Assembly: GCA_947579665.1 (NCBI GenBank)
Contig: OX388349.1
Span: 18,074,459 to 18,138,458, forward strand
DNA length: 64,000 nucleotides
Source: Sympetrum striolatum
Lineage: Eukaryota; Arthropoda; Insecta; Odonata; Libellulidae
Reading direction: 5' to 3'
Positions 53,701 through 64,000 of this stretch are shown piece after piece. The position numbers and the translations under genes were made by a program. The notes beneath the pieces are model-generated. The model had not been told where the DNA came from. It ran no database searches and saw only the letters and a list, made by a program, of their open reading frames with translations. Numbering within the stretch: position 1 is the stretch's first letter; every line of letters begins with the position of its first letter.

Positions 53701-56700
53701 ATATCACATTTATCTATTTCAACTTTGAAATTACTATCTTTAAAGCACTGATATTGGTTGCAATTTCCAAGAAACGTTGTGTTTGACTTAGTTGTGTTTA
53801 GTTTTTGTTTGTTTACTTCAAACCTTTCCATTAGTATGCCTAAATCCTTGTTCACCATAGTTATTATTTCACTAATGTTTGTCCCAGCCAGGTATATTAG
53901 TGTATCATCTGCAAAAAATGACAATTTTTGTGAGTGTATACCTAAATTATTTACAGAAAATATGAAGAACAAGGATCCAAGCAGACTACCCTTAGGAATT
54001 CCAAACTGTATCTTTCTTTGGGATGAAACATTGCCTTTACATTTTACTTCTTGCATTCTCCCTGATAAATAATTTTGAATCTATTTAACGACCATCCCAT
54101 CAAAACCATAAATATAGTGTTCTTTTTTTAGTCCAGCCTTAGGACAAGGATGGAGATTGGGGTTTCTTGGCTTACTACATTTGGAGGTGTTTGGTCAGCG
54201 ATTAGAGCAGGAATATGGAGCAGAACCAGTGATGACTGCACCTAGCGTTACATACAAAGGTTAGAAATTTTTCAGTCGATTATATGTAAAATATGAATTC
54301 TGGTAATTGTATTTATCTACGTAAAATAAAGGAAAGAGAGGTGATACTTTTTCCACAATTTTTCATTAGAATCACGACCGGTATTGACGAGTATTTGTCA
54401 TCTTCTGGTGTAGAACAAAGTATAACAAGCGAATATATACAAGACAACTAGCGTGGGGGGAAGGAAAGTGCAAAGGATAGTGGTGGAGAGGGTGGAGGAG
54501 TAAACAGGGTAAAAATTGGGAAATCAGTAAGGTAAATACAGAGTTATGGATAAAGGGATATTGTCAGTAAGAGGGAGTACTAAGAAGTTAAGACAATGGC
54601 CTTTGTTGCAGATATGGAGTACATTGGGGATGAAATCAGTAGAGTGGTTGTACTCCAGGAGGTGTTTAGCGAAATGGCACTTCAGGTAACTATATGAAAA
54701 ACATCTTTTATGCTCTTTGGCCCTAATGGCAAAACTGCAGCCATTTTGTGCTGTAACAGAATATGATAATTACTTATCAAAACCAGTTGTGTTTCTAATA
54801 AAAAAATTTTCGAAAAATTATCACCTCTCTTTCCTTCATTTTACATAATGGATTTCCACACGATTTTGTCAGACTCTGTGAATTTCATTACTTATCTACA
54901 TTTATATATTGAAATCTGCATTGCTATACCTATTAATATCTTGTAATCATAATTATTGAATTCAGCATTTGGTTATGCCTTTATGTTTTACTTTAAGAAT
55001 ATTATCTACTAAGAATGTAAGAATTGGTCATTGCTTTGAACTGGAAATAATGAAAATTTGAGGGATTTTCCCCAAATTTCATCAAAATTTGGTGCTTTCA
55101 AATCCCCATCTAGAAGGCTTCAGCAATTGTTATAGTCAACTTTATTTGTCTTAAAAGAATATATTACCTTCTAATTTACCCTGTCAATTCCAGGCTATTC
55201 AGGCCTTCAAGAACCCCTCAAATTTGAAAGTATTTCTCTCATGAATATTTCATATTTTTGTGTAACTGTTTTCATGTAGATTGCTTAAACCTGTAATTCC
55301 TTATAAATTAGTGTCTAGATCTGCCCTTGAAACTTTTCATGCAAACAGATGTACTATATATTCCATACTCTATGATAATAAACTTGTAGTGGGATCGTGC
55401 ATAATTTTATAGATTACTAGCTAAGTAAAGTTCAGTATTTTTCACCTTCGTCTTTTTTTACAGTCAAAATAAAAGGGACCAAAAACATAAAGAAATATGG
55501 GACGGATGAAATTTCATTTTCTAATCCAGCTCATTTTCCGGATGTCCAGATTGTGTCCGAGTTTTATGAGCCTGTGGTCACTGCCACCATCATTACTCCT
55601 GGTGAGAGTTTGTTGTTTTTGCATAGAATTTTATGTTTTTTTGAAGTTGAGACAGTTATTTTTACAATTCTCTCTTTTGAGCAGATGAATACTTGGGATC
55701 TGTGATGACCTTGTGTTTGGATAGAAGAGGCCAACAGATCAGCTCTGTTAACATTGATAATGAGCGAGTCATGCTTCAGTATTTGCTACCTCTCAATGAG
55801 ATAATCGTGGACTTTCATGATTTTATCAAATCTTCATCTTCTGGATATGCAAGTTTTGATTATGAATCCTCTGGTTATGTTCCTACTAAACTTGTCAAGG
55901 TAAGAGCTATTGTCAATGTAGAACCTATCACATTTATATTAATTTAAAGATTAAAAAATGACAAGAAATAAATTTCATTGTTTTTAAACATCAATCACCT
56001 TTGTTATATATATTGTTCATGCCACATTAAGGTGGAATTTCTTAAGAAATGCAAATTATGAAGTTGATTTTCAAAAGCAGAAAAAGAAGATTTTATATTC
56101 TTATAATGATGATATTCATTTAAATAAGATAGTTTTTATTGTCAAGGAATTTCAAATTAAGACCATAATGCTATCATAGGTAGTAGAGAATTTCTTGGCT
56201 GTCTATATTATTTATGGAATATTATCCAGTTAAAGTATTGTTTTCAATTTCCTAATATGTATTTTTAATAAAAAATCATGATTTAAATTTCTGAATAAAT
56301 TAATACTGATTGTTAAATAGTTTAAATATAATGATCTCAAAACAATTGAATTAATCCATAAAGCCCATCAGGCTTAATTGCAATCCTTTTCTATGTTACA
56401 ATATTATATTTAAATTTATTCATATGATGAAGTTGTTGGTTAAATCCTTTCCATGTTTTCAATTTTGATTTCAGATTGATGTCCTTCTCAATGGAAATAA
56501 AGTTGAAGAATTGTGTACAGTATGTCATTCAAGCAGGGCTGCTTTAGTTGGTCGACATCTTTGTACGAGATTGAAAGAGCTTGTTCCGAGACAACTCTTT
56601 CAGGTTTGTTCTCCTTTTCTTTGATGTTAACTTGCTACATGATGACTCAGGTAGAAATAATTAAGGTCTTGGTAAAAGCATTACTTACTTACTACATTAC

Positions 56701-59697
56701 ATTACTTTTGACTCAGTTTAGCTCATGTCAATATAAATTAATATTTGTAAATTATTCGAAATTTCTGCAACAAGTGCCAAATAGTTTGAGTATTTATCCA
56801 TGTTAGATGAATTGAAAACAATTGAAGTAGGAGGTTTTATGTTCTGGTTTTATTTGACCAAAGTGTCAAATCTTTTTCATATTAATCATGTTTGTAGAAT
56901 AAAATTATATCACTGTCAGATTTCCTCACATTTTTTAAGAGATTATTAGATTGTTAAATAGATAAATGTGACATTCACTTTTATTGCTTGCAGGCTGTTT
57001 CATCTGAAAAATTAAAGTATAAAGGATCATTGCATGAAATAATAACATCAAGTTTATTTTTATCTTGCAAAAATGCTCCTATCTTAGCAAAATACTGCTC
57101 AATGAGTGATAGAAGTATTAAAATTTCTCTATTTTAACTAATTTTTTGGATGGATTATTATGGTAAATCTTAAGAAAAATAGGTTGAGCTTCAACAGAAA
57201 AATGTTTAAGAAACCTTTGTACAATGGCCCACTCTTTTGGGTGAAATATTTATAATTTTTCTTTTCTGTAAAGCATTCTACCAATCGATTTTTTATTCGG
57301 TTACTTACTGATTAAAATTCTTGCCATAAGTGTATTTGCATTTCAGCTTGAAAAGAATAACTCAATTGTTCATGAAAAGTTGTAATTGCACTGCAAAAAT
57401 CATCCTTATTTCATACTAGTATTAGATTTTGATGATAAGATGATACTTTTAGATGAAGTTTTAACAGTCCTTATATGCTCATTAATTTTTCTTTGTTTTT
57501 ATCTTTGATAGAGTAATTTATATTAGTTATGCCAAAAGTCACCTAATACAGTAGAAGTACATTATAAAGAGGACTGCCAAAAATTGGAAAAGTACTTGTT
57601 ATAGCCGATCCGTAATGCAGTATAAGTCCGTTATAACGAGAGCTGACAAAAATCAGAAAAGTACTCATTATAAGGCATGCTCATTATAGCCGATTTCTAA
57701 CACTAAGTCTATTTAAGTCCGTCCTCTTGAATCCAAGAGCAGCGAGTGTGGCAGAATGGAACTATAGGGTTTTTATCATTACACTAATGCTTCATAATGC
57801 ATAAAAAGTACGTTTGTATAAAAAATACCATATTTACTCGAAAATAACGCACACCCTTTTGGGTCTTTTTTTCGCCTAAAAAACCGGTGTGCCTGTTAGA
57901 ATCGACAGCAAACTAGATTCGGGTACAATACTACTCGTTGGCATGTCCCATAGCGTGGGGACAGCCGCATCCTAGGCTCACCCTGGTTCCATATAATTCG
58001 TCAAACGTTCCACCAATCCGCTATCGATGTTTGGACTCTATACATGTGTTCATACTGTATGGATGTTTGCACTTTATACGAAACTGTAGGCTGATAGTTT
58101 TTAATTGAAAGGGAATTGGCTAAACCTAAAAAATTTTGCGTTTAATTTCTTTCTGCTCCTCGAAGAGATAAAGCAACTCAGAGTACCATTTGATTGTTGG
58201 ACTTTGTCTCGCACGTCAATTGATGATTTCAAAATATGCCTTCTGCAAAAATATAGAAATGTGACTCTCATTATATCAATACTTTAAAAATGACCACTCA
58301 TTATAATGGATGTAACTCCCTATCCTTTTTTTGCTGTGAGATGGACAGCGGCCAAAAAATCACTCGCTACAACACAACTCTCTCTACATGCCGTACTTAT
58401 TATAACAGACTTTTACTATGCAATATTTAGTAAGGTAAAAAGTGTGGCACATATCAGTTTAAGTTGCCATGTGGTAGCATCTACCCCTAGAATACCTTCA
58501 GTTGTTCAGGCTTTGCAATTTGTCATTAATTGTTGATCAATTGAAGATCTGCCTTTACTATTTTGTAAAAATCATAATAACCCTGAATATAGCATTGTAA
58601 ATGACGTTTCTTTTGGTTTTTGATTCTTTTATTGTATATGTATAATATATTATAACCTAATTAATAATATTATATAACTAAGAATACTAAATTGTTAAGA
58701 ATGATTTTTTTATTTATTTACAAATGATAAAGGAAGTTTTGATATTGACTCGGTTTCTTTCAGGTGGCTGTTCAGGCTGTTGTGGGTTCAAAAATCGTTG
58801 CAAGGGAGAACATAAAACCTTTGAGAAAAGATGTAACTGCTAAATGTGTAAGTTACAATTGTTGTTACTGAATATAACTTTAGATATAATGCTCCATTTT
58901 ATGCATACATAGGTGATCAACCATATTTTCCAGCATTAAGGATGTACCCCAGTTTTTGGAAGCAAAAATTTGGAATAATGTTTTGCTTGGATTAAATAGC
59001 AAGAGAGTTATGTAGGTGATTTATGTCAGTAACATCAGTAACCTGAAGTTCACCATTTTATTACCATATTTCCACCATATATCGCATGCACTATCTATAC
59101 CAAAAATCTCAAAATCTGGCGAATATGGCTATGCACTTATTTTTGTTTTGCTTTTCTAATAGCTATGTAAATTCATTCAATTCATCACTTTTTTAAATAC
59201 CTGTGGACATTTTATTTCATCAAATAGCATTTTTCAACATCTCCTACCAAAACATAGATAATTATATATTATATTAACATGTTATTTAATAATTTTGTAA
59301 ATATGAGTGAAACAAGCGTGCTGGAATGAACCCATAATCACTTTTGAAAAAGATTGATTTAAGAAAAGGGTAAAATGGCATTGAAGATGCACTGCAATTT
59401 TGAGAGGTTTACTTCAAAATACTGCATCCTCAGTGCAGGGAGTTCCTCTCAGTAGATTCATATGCACTTAAAAATCCCTATTCAATGCAATCTCCTTCAC
59501 TTCTTGGTATCTTATGTCACCCTTTATGCCATGGTCCATGTTATATCATATAATTATATCATCCTTTGCAGTATGGAGGAGACATCACCAGAAAAATGAA
59601 ACTTTTGAGAAGGCAAGCTGAAGGAAAGAAGAAGATGAAAATGATAGGCAACATTGAGGTACCAAAGAATACATTTATATCAGTTCTGAAAAGGTGA
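41758..59697 (+). CDS. GUF1: Mitochondrial translation factor GUF1 (LepA/EF4 family), ten exons recognised, first exon missing
   Basis: Exons: 41758-41978, 42107-42513, 48093-48361, 49805-50044, 54132-54259, 55464-55601, 55685-55899, 56475-56603, 58764-58847 and 59572-59697; all GT-AG and in phase, about 651 residues (human about 669). GUF1 is the mitochondrial LepA/EF4 GTPase, which binds stalled ribosomes and supports accurate protein synthesis. Seen: G1 [15 protein letters not shown]2 region [12 protein letters not shown]3 DTPGHVDF, G4 NKIDL, G5-like SAKLGSG. Then come domain II ([11 protein letters not shown]), AGQVGYLI, the EF-G-like domain ([25 protein letters not shown]), and a LepA C-terminal domain ending [20 protein letters not shown]...FISVLKR. 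The reading before G1 ([16 protein letters not shown]) is basic and hydroxylated, like a mitochondrial targeting peptide. The gene is intact but spread over 18 kb because its introns hold transposons. Confidence 0.92.
42514..44136 (+). other. GUF1 intron sequence, first part
   Basis: AT-rich intron DNA of GUF1. Short ORFs at 43056-43502 have no recognisable content. Nothing else supported. Confidence 0.5.
44137..44486 (-). pseudogene. Fragment of a hAT/ZMYM-type (DUF4371-like) transposase
   Basis: The minus-strand reading [22 protein letters not shown] is followed by [31 protein letters not shown], which resembles the middle part of hAT-like transposases of the TTF/ZMYM type (YF...FLDxxxxxLxxRF pattern). 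Only about 110 residues remain; the reading hits a stop just upstream. The 2.5-kb element at 44489-46975 begins at its broken end, and may have inserted into the old hAT copy. Confidence 0.5.
44489..46975. mobile_element. 2.5-kb DNA transposon with perfect 24-bp inverted repeats and 7-bp target duplication, no transposase
   Basis: The ends 44489-44512 and 46952-46975 are exact reverse complements starting CATAGAGTAAGGATATAG. A second matching block follows (AGTGTCCCAACTTTTTT-like, 44529-44545 and its inverse at about 46919-46937). The direct repeat GTATGAT flanks it at 44482-44488 and 46976-46982. Inside there is no transposase-like ORF; the ORFs at 44520-44736 and 45066-45251 look like chance. 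It is GC-richer than the surrounding intron in its first 250 bases and last 150 bases. Likely a non-autonomous element; CA-starting ends and a 7-8 base duplication are compatible with P or another 8-bp superfamily, not decided. Confidence 0.85.
44581..44616. repeat. Hairpin near the left end of the 2.5-kb element
   Basis: GCGTCCGTTGCATCC and GGATGCAACGACGC are inverted copies with one unpaired base and a 7-base loop. It could be a subterminal transposase site or an RNA hairpin; function unknown. Confidence 0.75.
46983..48092 (+). other. GUF1 intron sequence after the 2.5-kb element
   Basis: No gene seen. The acceptor for the third recognised exon is at 48091-48092. Small ORFs at 47403-48092 carry no recognisable domains. 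Confidence 0.5.
48510..49147 (-). mobile_element. Deleted Tigger/pogo element with TA target site
   Basis: The left end is TA + CAGTAGAGGATCGTTTATCC; the right end inverted is TAGTAGAGGATCCTTTATCC followed by GAAC, both flanked by TA. It is 638 bases in intron 3 of the recognised exons. On the minus strand it keeps only the N-terminal third of the transposase. Confidence 0.8.
48692..48977 (-). pseudogene. N-terminal fragment of a Tigger transposase with an in-frame stop
   Basis: From ATG at 48977: [17 protein letters not shown], then [17 protein letters not shown], a TAA stop, [35 protein letters not shown]. This is the psq helix-turn-helix of pogo/Tigger transposases; the core catalytic domain is deleted. 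It is a different lineage from the fragments at 24854 and 60908. Confidence 0.75.
49148..49804 (+). other. GUF1 intron sequence
   Basis: AT-rich, nothing recognised. The acceptor at 49803-49804 is chosen because it restores the LepA reading [12 protein letters not shown]. Confidence 0.5.
50045..51611 (+). other. GUF1 intron sequence before the minisatellite
   Basis: AT-rich, no supportable gene; the minus-strand ORF at 50664-50918 has no recognisable domain. Confidence 0.5.
51612..52780. repeat. Foldback-like minisatellite, ~42-bp unit, about 26 copies
   Basis: The unit reads ATCGAATAGATTTATTCGAT, then a T run, CCACTCACC and AAAAACA. Each unit holds a 9-base inverted pair AATCGAATA...TATTCGATT. 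Variants recur in order: the unit with TTTATTTG followed by CAATCAAATAG appears near 51940, 52231 and 52605, spaced 291 and 374 bases (7 and 9 units). The leftmost unit (51612-51670) is in the opposite orientation, so the two outer edges, both GAGTGAATTTATTCGATTG from outside inwards, are inverted copies. The right flank ends in GTGCCCACTTCTA, like a hAT terminus. It lies inside a GUF1 intron. Confidence 0.9.
52781..53600 (+). other. GUF1 intron sequence, probably 3' part of an old LINE
   Basis: A/T-rich DNA directly after the minisatellite and before the reverse transcriptase fragment (which is on the minus strand, so this would be its 3' side). No independent gene seen. Confidence 0.35.
53601..54056 (-). 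pseudogene. Reverse transcriptase fragment of a non-LTR element
   Basis: 151 residues: [20 protein letters not shown] (altered from the usual PQGS...LGPLLF), [12 protein letters not shown], and a segment ending [19 protein letters not shown]. Single open frame, but it contains only the palm part; the endonuclease, fingers and thumb are missing. PKGS instead of PQGS suggests a dead copy. It lies antisense in a GUF1 intron, 75 bases before the acceptor of the next exon. Confidence 0.75.
54318..54846. mobile_element. MITE with ~35-bp inverted repeats
   Basis: The left end TACGTAAAATAAAGGAAAGA and the inverted right end TATGTAAAATGAAGGAAAGA continue into GAGGTGATA on both sides; about 31 of 35 positions match. 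529 bases, no coding content. It lies 58 bases after a GUF1 exon. TA at both ends fits a TA target; family unknown. Confidence 0.75.
57549..58420. mobile_element. Degenerate Tigger-like inverted-repeat element
   Basis: The left end is TA + CAGTAGAAGTACATTATAA; the inverted right end is CATAGTAAAAGTCTGTTATAA. Internal repeats of GTCCGTTATAACGAGAG and CTCATTATAGCCGA type are typical of Tigger/pogo subterminal sequence. No transposase remains. It is in the GUF1 intron before exon 58764. Confidence 0.5.
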
Positions 59698-60452
59698 TTT
59701 TTATTATTCTTTATACTGCAATTCATTTTACATCCCAAAGGGCCTGATCATCACCTTATGAGAATTTATTTGTTTTAATCTGCAATTGGTTGGTTGTTAG
59801 TAGATCTCATATTGGGATTTTTGTAAAAATATGTAAAGTGTGAGTATAAAATAAAGGGAAATATTTTTTAATAATTTGCCATTGAATTTTCAACTCTGAC
59901 TCTGTGAGAATGTAATTAAATTAAGCCTTGACCTGACTCCTTAGATCAGAAGTGGAGAAATTTGAAATCCCTTGCTTGCTTCTTTTTATAATTAAATTAA
60001 GATAAATTGCACTCTCCCTTTGTTACATCGGATTTCTTCTGAAACCTTAATTGTGCAGCATTAAAATCCAACTTGGCAGCCTTGCTGAATGTAGCTCTTT
60101 GCTATTTTCTATTCTATTTTAATGGCATCTCAATTTTTAAACATATATTGTTATTCAAAATAAATTAATGGATTTAAAACTACAGCAAGAAGAAAAACTT
60201 TTCTCTACATATATTTATTAATAATATCATTATAAATTTTGCAGGATTTATTTTAATATTAATAGAATAATGTGATTATACTTATGGAATTTAGAGTTAA
60301 AAATTTTTTGTCCTCTTTCTAAATCCCCTCTGCTACTGGAATAGCTGCTGGATATTTTGATTGATTTATTTACGTAACTATACTCTTGTAATCTTAAGCA
60401 TTCAAAGCAAAGTAGCTTTGTAGAGATACCAATGTGATCACGACAATTTCAC
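59698..60452 (+). other. 3' flank of GUF1
   Basis: AT-rich; AATAAA at about 59849 may serve as poly(A) signal. No gene seen. Confidence 0.45.
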
Positions 60453-62609
60453 TACTGTAAAACCTAGATAACACGTACTCGTTTAACAAGAACCTCTCGA
60501 TAACGCGAACAGTGTCACGGTCCCGGCAGGAATGTATAGTGTCTTAAGGGTTTTGTTCGTTTAACACGAATTTCGGTTAAGACGAATTTCGAACAGTTTC
60601 CTCCATCCCTTGAATCATATAGTTCACTTAAGGCGAACTGCCTGGCAGAATAAGAACCATGACTTTGAGGATAATATGTTGCCTTGGTCCCTCGTTTTGA
60701 AACGATAACCCAAGACAATGTAGGCCATCCAATATAATGTAAGACACCCAAGAAAATGCAAGGGGCCCAATGAGATAGTGAGAATGGTAGGCAAGGAGTG
60801 AGTCAGGGAGTAAGTTTGGATGAATTTTCTTAGTCTTCTCGTGTCGACGACTGTGAGTGAGTCTTTACTGAACATCTGTAGCTACAGGAACAAAATATCT
60901 TTTTGCAATGAGCAAACAAAAGCAAATGAGTATTTATCTTCAAATGAAGCTTAAAATATTAAGTGAGGTGGAACGCGGAGCACAGACGAAAACTCAGATT
61001 GCCCACGATTTTGGTATTCCAAAATCTCCTCATTGGTTTTTCAACGATAATCAAAAATCACGAAAAAATTGACGAAGCGGCTGCATCCGGAGGTGTTGAG
61101 CTGAAAGGAAAGCGCATGCTTGGATCACATCTTAAGGACCTCGAAGATGAATTAATGGAATGGTTTAATCACGTTCATGCAGCAGACGTGCCTAGAAGTG
61201 GACCCGTTATACAGCAAAAGGCATTGTCAATTGCATCCAGTTTGGGAATGAACGACTTTAAGTGCTCCAGTGGCTGGCTGTGGCGATTCCAAAAACGCCA
61301 TGGAATCTCTTTACAAGTGATATGTGGGGAAGCAAATAAAGTGAACGAAGGAAGTGTCAATGAGTGGCTGGCTGATTTTGAACTTCTTCGAGAAAAGTAC
61401 TCTCCTCGAGACGTTTTTAACATGGACGAAACGAGTGTATATTATAACCTCTTGCCAAGCCGCACTCTGAGAATTAAGGGAGAGAAATGCCATGGAGGCA
61501 GTCACAGTAAGCAGTGATTGACCGTTGTTCTCACTTGCAATTCGGATGGAAGCTAGAAGTTACGATGGTAGGTGATTGGAAAATCGAAGAGCCCCCGATG
61601 CTTCAAGCACATTGATCTTTCAAAGCTGCCCTGCGATTACTCCCACCACAAGAAGGCATGGATTGACGGCACTGCATTTCGTGAATGGCTTGTACGATTT
61701 AATAGACCTATGGCTGCTCAGAATCGTCATGTGTTACTCACGATGGACAACTGCGCTGCCCACAACCTAAGAAAAATGGAGTTGACTAACATCAAGGTTT
61801 GGTTTTTTCCCCCAAACACAACCAGTCGTTTGCAGCCAATGGATCAGGGAATCATCGCTCTACTGAAGAGGTATTATCGGACTCATCTGGTACGAGCAGC
61901 GATCCTCGCAGCGGAAGGAAGTGCTAAATTAAGTTGGACTCTTTTGGATGCTTTAAGAGCGATTGGATCAGCTTGAGAATCTGTTTCCGCAAAGCATATT
62001 AAAAGTTGCTTCGATAAGGCTTTGACTCATAGTGATGTCGATTATGCTGTTGGACAAGGAGCGGCTACTGAAAAGGACACAACTGAGGAATGGGAGCTTA
62101 TGCAAACACTTTCGTCGGCAGGTATCAATGGTAAGTATCGTGAGAATATCTCCGCAGTTTGAGTGTTGATTGTATCTTCTTTAAAACATCTTTAAATTGA
62201 GTTTTTGCTTAAAATTACCAGGTTGAGTTAACGTTTGAAGAATATTTGGAGTTTGACAATGATCTGGCCGTATGTTTCTTTCCTGATGCTAAAATGTTGA
62301 CTTTGAAGACTGGTTATTTTTTTAAATTTATGTAATGCCTGACTGTGATGTAAAATTTAAAAAAATACCAATTTATTTTAAGTTTATTGCAAAAATAAAA
62401 CTACGGAATATATTTACCTACCAATTGGTAAAGGAAGATTTAATAGAGATTTTTGTGATCGTTACTTAAATGTCAACTTCATAATAAACGTCAGTATATC
62501 AGCAAGTATAATCGCACTTTTTTGCCGCGATACGGTTAATATGAATTTTTTCATAACGCGAACACTTTGGCCGGTCCCCTGAGATTTGTGTTAGCGAGGG
62601 TTTACTGTA
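60453..62609 (+). mobile_element. Nearly full-length Tigger/pogo transposon, inactive
   Basis: The left end CTGTAAAACCTAGATAACACG-like starts at 60455 and its inverted partner ends at 62607; both are flanked by TA. Similarity of the ends continues inwards about 80 bases with mismatches (AACGCGAACA..., GGTCCC). About 2,150 bases, close to the size of complete Tigger elements. It contains a broken transposase gene on the plus strand. Confidence 0.85.
60908..62340 (+). pseudogene. Tigger/pogo transposase (CENP-B/jerky-like), broken
   Basis: From ATG at 60908: MSKQKQMSIYLQMKLKILSE, then EVERGAQTKTQIAHDFGIPKS (psq HTH). A 1-base shift near 61020 leads to LIGFSTIIKNHEKI, the CENP-B HTH (GPVIQQKALSIASSLG...CSSGWLWRFQKRHGI), then the catalytic core. 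All three acidic residues are visible: VFNMDETSVYY (D1), LLTMDNCAAHN (D2), and SRLQPMDQGII (D3, the DDD form typical of pogo/Tigger). In-frame stops occur after HSKQ (TGA), after CNSDGS (TAG), soon after (TAG), and at RAIGSA(TGA)ESVSAKHI, where Trp is expected. A GTAAGT at 62131 and an AG at 62220-62221 flank a possible intron before LTFEEYLEFDNDLAV, but the phase does not fit exactly. Confidence 0.85.
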
Positions 62610-64000
62610 TATTGGTGGAACAAGCATGTTTATGAACATGCTCTACTTTGCCTTTCCTCATTCTACCTGTGAGAATCACTGTCAGCCAAGTTTCATTTTG
62701 AATATCGTATTCTTTCATTTTCACCCAGAATCTACGATGCATGGAAAAAACTTCTGAAAAAATATAACCATGGATAGAAATTAAGATTTTGAGATAAATT
62801 TGAATATATGTGGTGAAATAAGTTAATAATACTCCACAAAAATTACTTAATACAGCAGATAAATTGTGCTAAATAATGCAAAAAAAGTGAAACAGGAAAA
62901 TAAGATAGGAATGATAATGCAGAAAAGATTATTTGGAAACTGTAGACAATGTTTCAGACAGCTGAAGACAAGTTAAACAACAAGGGCTCATGGAAAGAGT
63001 TTGTTTACACATCAAGAAGAAATATGGAAATGGGGAGGTTAGTCCTTAGACATTTTTGCATATAAATAAGTATCAAATCAGGATTTTATTTGATAAATAA
63101 TATAAGCAAGAGCTAGTACAAAAACTTGTAATGGTATCTAAAGATACCATTAAATTATTTCTCCTATCTGCATTTGCATAGTATTTTATTTTACAATGAT
63201 TTTGTTGATTTTTGCCGTAAAGGTTCAATGGGTTATGAAGAAACTGCAATTATAGCCTTATAATTCAAAAATTTATCATCTGTTCTATTTTTTGAAACAT
63301 TGCATCATCTTCGGGTGAGAAAGCAAAGCAAAGCATGGGTGTATAATAAATTGAAAACCGTGAAGAAAATTGAGTGTTCTGTTTAATTTTGCCTGTCTGG
63401 CTTGTTGCCTTGAGCAATTTTCGCCCAGACCTCAGTTAAACCAATATCAAATTTTATAATTGTGGAATCTTTCTTAGAATCCACTGTCATGATCTGCAAT
63501 CCACTGATCTACATAACTTTGAATATGTATAGCAAATATTAAATATTTTATCTAATTCCATTGCGGATCATTTCTCAGAAGTACTGACAATTAGTCATCA
63601 AAATTATCTTTACCATCTCTATCCATTTTATTTTGTAGTTGATGAAATTAGCAGAGATTTGCATCAGAGTTTTGTAAATGCTTTCTCTATGTATGTATAA
63701 CAATTAGAATCTGTCTTCTAATCATTTCTTTCCCAGATATTCTCAACCTGCTTCTTGAAACATTTTTTAATGCTATTTCATCATTGCACATTTTATTGAA
63801 TTGCTATGCTACTCATTGCAACCTCTCAGGTGCAGAATTAATCAACCGATTCCTATACAGGCACATTCTACATATACTTGATGGTGTTAGTTTCAACCTA
63901 AGTTACCTTGCACTCATGTTTTTTTTATCTCTTTCTATCTTTGTACCTCAGAAGTTTTTGGTTGTTTATGGCTGTTCTTCAGATGTGTTGACTAAAATAA
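62610..64000. other. Gene-poor AT-rich DNA to the window end
   Basis: No supportable gene, RNA or transposon seen in the last 1.4 kb. Confidence 0.5.

Overview
The window is a piece of an AT-rich animal nuclear genome, most likely an arthropod and probably an insect. The basis is intron-split metazoan genes (MAT2B, GUF1), Jockey-clade non-LTR retrotransposons, and pogo/Tigger-type DNA transposons. I cannot name the species. No tRNA, rRNA or CRISPR array was seen.

Region 1 (1-24000) is a dense array of Jockey-clade non-LTR retrotransposons, all on the minus strand and all head to tail. From left to right they are: the 5' part of element X (1-2441); two almost identical full-length copies of element A (2443-7460 and 7461-12480); element B (12481-17762); a 5'-truncated copy C' (17763-18531); a 5'-truncated element D (18535-20740); and element C (20741 to the 200-base assembly gap at 24001-24200). 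The elements abut almost to the base, with no unrelated DNA and no plain poly(A) tail between them. The same short motif, TATCGAAAT followed by CGC or TTGC, sits at the 3' ends of B, C', D and C. Every complete element has ORF1 (gag-like, zinc knuckles) overlapping ORF2 (endonuclease plus reverse transcriptase). The layout recalls the retrotransposon-built telomeres of Drosophila, but host genes lie on the side where a chromosome end would be expected, so that reading is only a hypothesis.

Region 2 (24201-41700) holds a deleted Tigger element, then the five-exon gene MAT2B (27721-31384, plus strand; regulatory subunit of S-adenosylmethionine synthetase). After it come gene-poor DNA with several short inverted-repeat elements and a decayed non-LTR element (38890-41000).

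Region 3 (41758-59697) is GUF1 (plus strand; mitochondrial LepA/EF4-like translational GTPase) in ten recognised exons; the first exon with the start codon was not found. Its introns hold a 2.5-kb inverted-repeat transposon with clear target duplication, a deleted Tigger, a foldback-like 42-bp minisatellite, a reverse transcriptase fragment and smaller inverted-repeat elements.

Region 4 (59698-64000) holds a nearly complete but broken Tigger/pogo transposon (60455-62607); nothing else was recognised. The two host genes have separate jobs (methyl-donor metabolism, mitochondrial translation) and no operon-like link. The main interest is the retrotransposon array.
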